Assembly: GCF_000327385.1 (NCBI RefSeq) | Contig: NW_008709979.1 | Span: forward strand, 794,418-858,417 | Source: Lottia gigantea | Taxonomy: Eukaryota > Mollusca > Gastropoda > Lottiidae | Direction of reading: 5' to 3' | Length of the DNA stretch: 64,000 nucleotides | Part shown: positions 61,943 through 64,000 of the stretch, in pieces | How the letters are laid out: every line of letters starts with the position of its first letter | Numbering within the stretch: position 1 is the first letter of the stretch | The notes under the pieces: model-generated | The model's input: only the letters and a program-made list of their open reading frames with translations | Databases searched by the model: none | Told to the model about the DNA's origin: nothing | Program-made: the position numbers and the translations under genes

Positions 61943-64000
61943 ATTCCATGCTGAAATAGAGGCAGTTAGTTGTTTTATTTTGTTGATGTGACATATCGTC
62001 GGAAATAGAAGGCAAGCTTGATGTTTAATGACTCATACGCAAGTGACAAATATAATTGTACTTTTGTTGCTGGGATGACGGCAAATTACTAAATTAGTGG
62101 ATCACTGAACATTAATGTTATTGTAAAAAATTTACTCTATTCTGTATAATAAGAATTTTGTATGATAAATTTAAATTATAAAATCGGCATAAAAAGATGA
62201 AATCATGCTGAAGTTCAATGAATAAATTCCCTATTTAATTTGCCGACTCTAGCGCTGACCTTGTGTGTTGGGGAACCAGAAAAAACTATATTTATGGGAA
62301 ATCAATTAATATCTCTTTTTATCTTGTACAAGTAGATCGAGTGATTGAAAAGACTTCGATTGATATTCAATAAAAAATTCTATTGATCTTCCAGCACCGT
62401 CATTGATCTCAAATTATTTTTACTGTTTTCTAATTGATTTCAATATTGATAATAACATTGAGAAACTTTTACCATTATCAGCAGATTTATATACAATCAT
62501 TCTAATATCCGCAACTCTTTGATAATTTGTTTCCATATAAAGTACCATTGATTCCAACTATTGAAAATATCCAATTGTAGTTTCCCAGGATATGATCTAC
62601 CCAATTAGAATAACGTTATCTTGTTTGAGGAGATATGCTTGACTTGTATTGTTAAAACATGCTGTGTTTATAATGTTAGTATACATGGATTTGATTATGA
62701 CCAAACATTATTTGTGGATTATCGCAAGTCAACCTTAATATTGTTCCTGTTGACCTGATAGGTGTCTGCTTACATTATGGCAATATTTCTCTAAGTAATT
62801 GAAGTAAGTTCTAGGTTTCGCACTGATAAACAACGATTTGCCGAGAAACTGGAATTGTATTGTAAATTTGTACAGTTTGAAATGGCGCATCATTCAACAA
62901 ATGGCCCATTTACAATTTGTTAATAACCGATGATTATCGATTTATATGCATCCAATGTCCAATGCATAATGTAACCTGAAAATCTATTTAATGACCCAAT
63001 AGTATTATTATGTGAGTGCTTCAGACAAAGGTAAATTTATCACAAGGCATCACGTCTGACATGTAGGTAGATAGATTGCAGGATAGGCCGATGTACACCC
63101 AGTGATGCCTTTGACAAACCAGCTATCATTGAAAACAATTCCTTACTTCAATGATTTGTGCGTTTGCAACCCTGCACATTTCTTGGAGAGAATACTTAGA
63201 ATCGTACAGTGAATTTATTGCTTATTTCATTTTTCCTTTCGCCATAGAATAAACCTCAAGTGAGAGGTATCCCTACTACTTCTCATCACGCTTCGTGTTA
63301 GTGGCAGTGGTATTCGGAAATAGACAATCTCAGAAATAGTGTTAATTATATATTTCCATATACGGCTGATGATATATTTCATGACAAGTTTCTGGTCAAG
63401 CATGTTATTTCTTTATCCCTGATACTTCAGATATGACCATCATCACGCGAATCAAACCCAGAGGCCATTATAAAGAGTAAGACGAGTTCAAGTAAGTTTA
63501 ATTAACGAAAACTCGTGAATGATTTAAATGACTTGATAACAATTTGTAGAAAGCTTTTTAAATCGCAATGATGACCGTATAATTCTTAAACCTAGGCACT
63601 ACACTTGCACAATTCTCACCGTCGTCCCTCTTTTAAAACAATGGTGTCCGGTGAGAGATAATTGGTAGAAAATTGAAAAGGCTAATCGTGGCTGTCCGGA
63701 CCCACAACTCTTGTTTTCGCTTATTCTATTTTCGTGCATCGTGCACATCATTCATGCCTTAAATCCGTTTTCCAGCTTAATGGTTTTTATGTTGATTGTC
63801 TGACGGTTGTGGCTTAGGTGAGTGAAGACCTTTTTCTGACAGTTAGCTGTAGCTGTGAGTACCTATGTTATATTTTAAAGGCGGACTTCTTAAGCGGACT
63901 ACTTTTCTTTAAGAATACATGTGATAAAGCATGGAAGCTTGTCATCTTGAATTCAGTGTGCGTTGCTAGTCAAGCATATTTTCCAATATTTTGTTTTATT
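61943..64000. other. Intergenic, no gene recognised
   Basis: AT-rich sequence to the right edge with no open frame above 60 codons and no recognised element. Confidence 0.5.

Overview
This looks like an animal genome, most likely a mollusc. It is AT-rich (not measured), with short GT-AG exons in long repeat-filled introns and receptor families built from MEGF/Draper-type EGF repeats and an F-type lectin (fucolectin) domain. It also carries a tRNA-headed SINE and several small terminal-inverted-repeat elements. Genes were assembled by hand from splice sites, reading phase and protein motifs.

Layout. 0-23 kb (minus strand): the first exon of an ITAM-type receptor runs off the left end (125-203). 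Behind it lies receptor-phosphatase debris (1440-2624). Next is an ITAM-type receptor with signal peptide, fucolectin domain, EGF array, membrane segment and short ITAM tail (7454-19369), with one base missing in its EGF exon. Behind that lies a second block of phosphatase debris (20534-22479). 24-36.4 kb (minus): a complete 21-exon receptor tyrosine phosphatase of 1395 codons (EGF array, membrane segment, active D1, inactive D2). 36.4-38.3 kb: a head-to-head intergenic region. 38.3-41.5 kb (plus): a complete 4-exon ITAM receptor of 775 codons. 43.4-46.2 kb (minus): a Spaetzle-like cystine-knot factor (3' part) and an unrecognised Ser-rich protein. 46-64 kb: mostly non-coding, with two large tandem arrays, a hairpin, a SINE and a MITE.

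Main result. The phosphatase and the plus-strand ITAM receptor are divergently paired. Over 1776 bp of their EGF exon they have the same length and about 99% identity, while their flanking introns look unrelated. One ends in an active phosphatase (inhibitory type) and the other in a YxxL-x8-YxxL ITAM (activating type). This is the architecture of paired activating/inhibitory receptors, apparently kept similar by gene conversion. The plus-strand gene switches sharply to the fucolectin receptor's sequence at a shared 11-bp site, so its ectodomain is a mosaic. Inside the phosphatase gene, a 64-bp unit holding the end of a catalytic-domain exon plus its 5' splice site is repeated 21 times. A possible Toll-pathway ligand lies 2 kb away. 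Functions are inferred from domains; no expression or binding evidence is available here.
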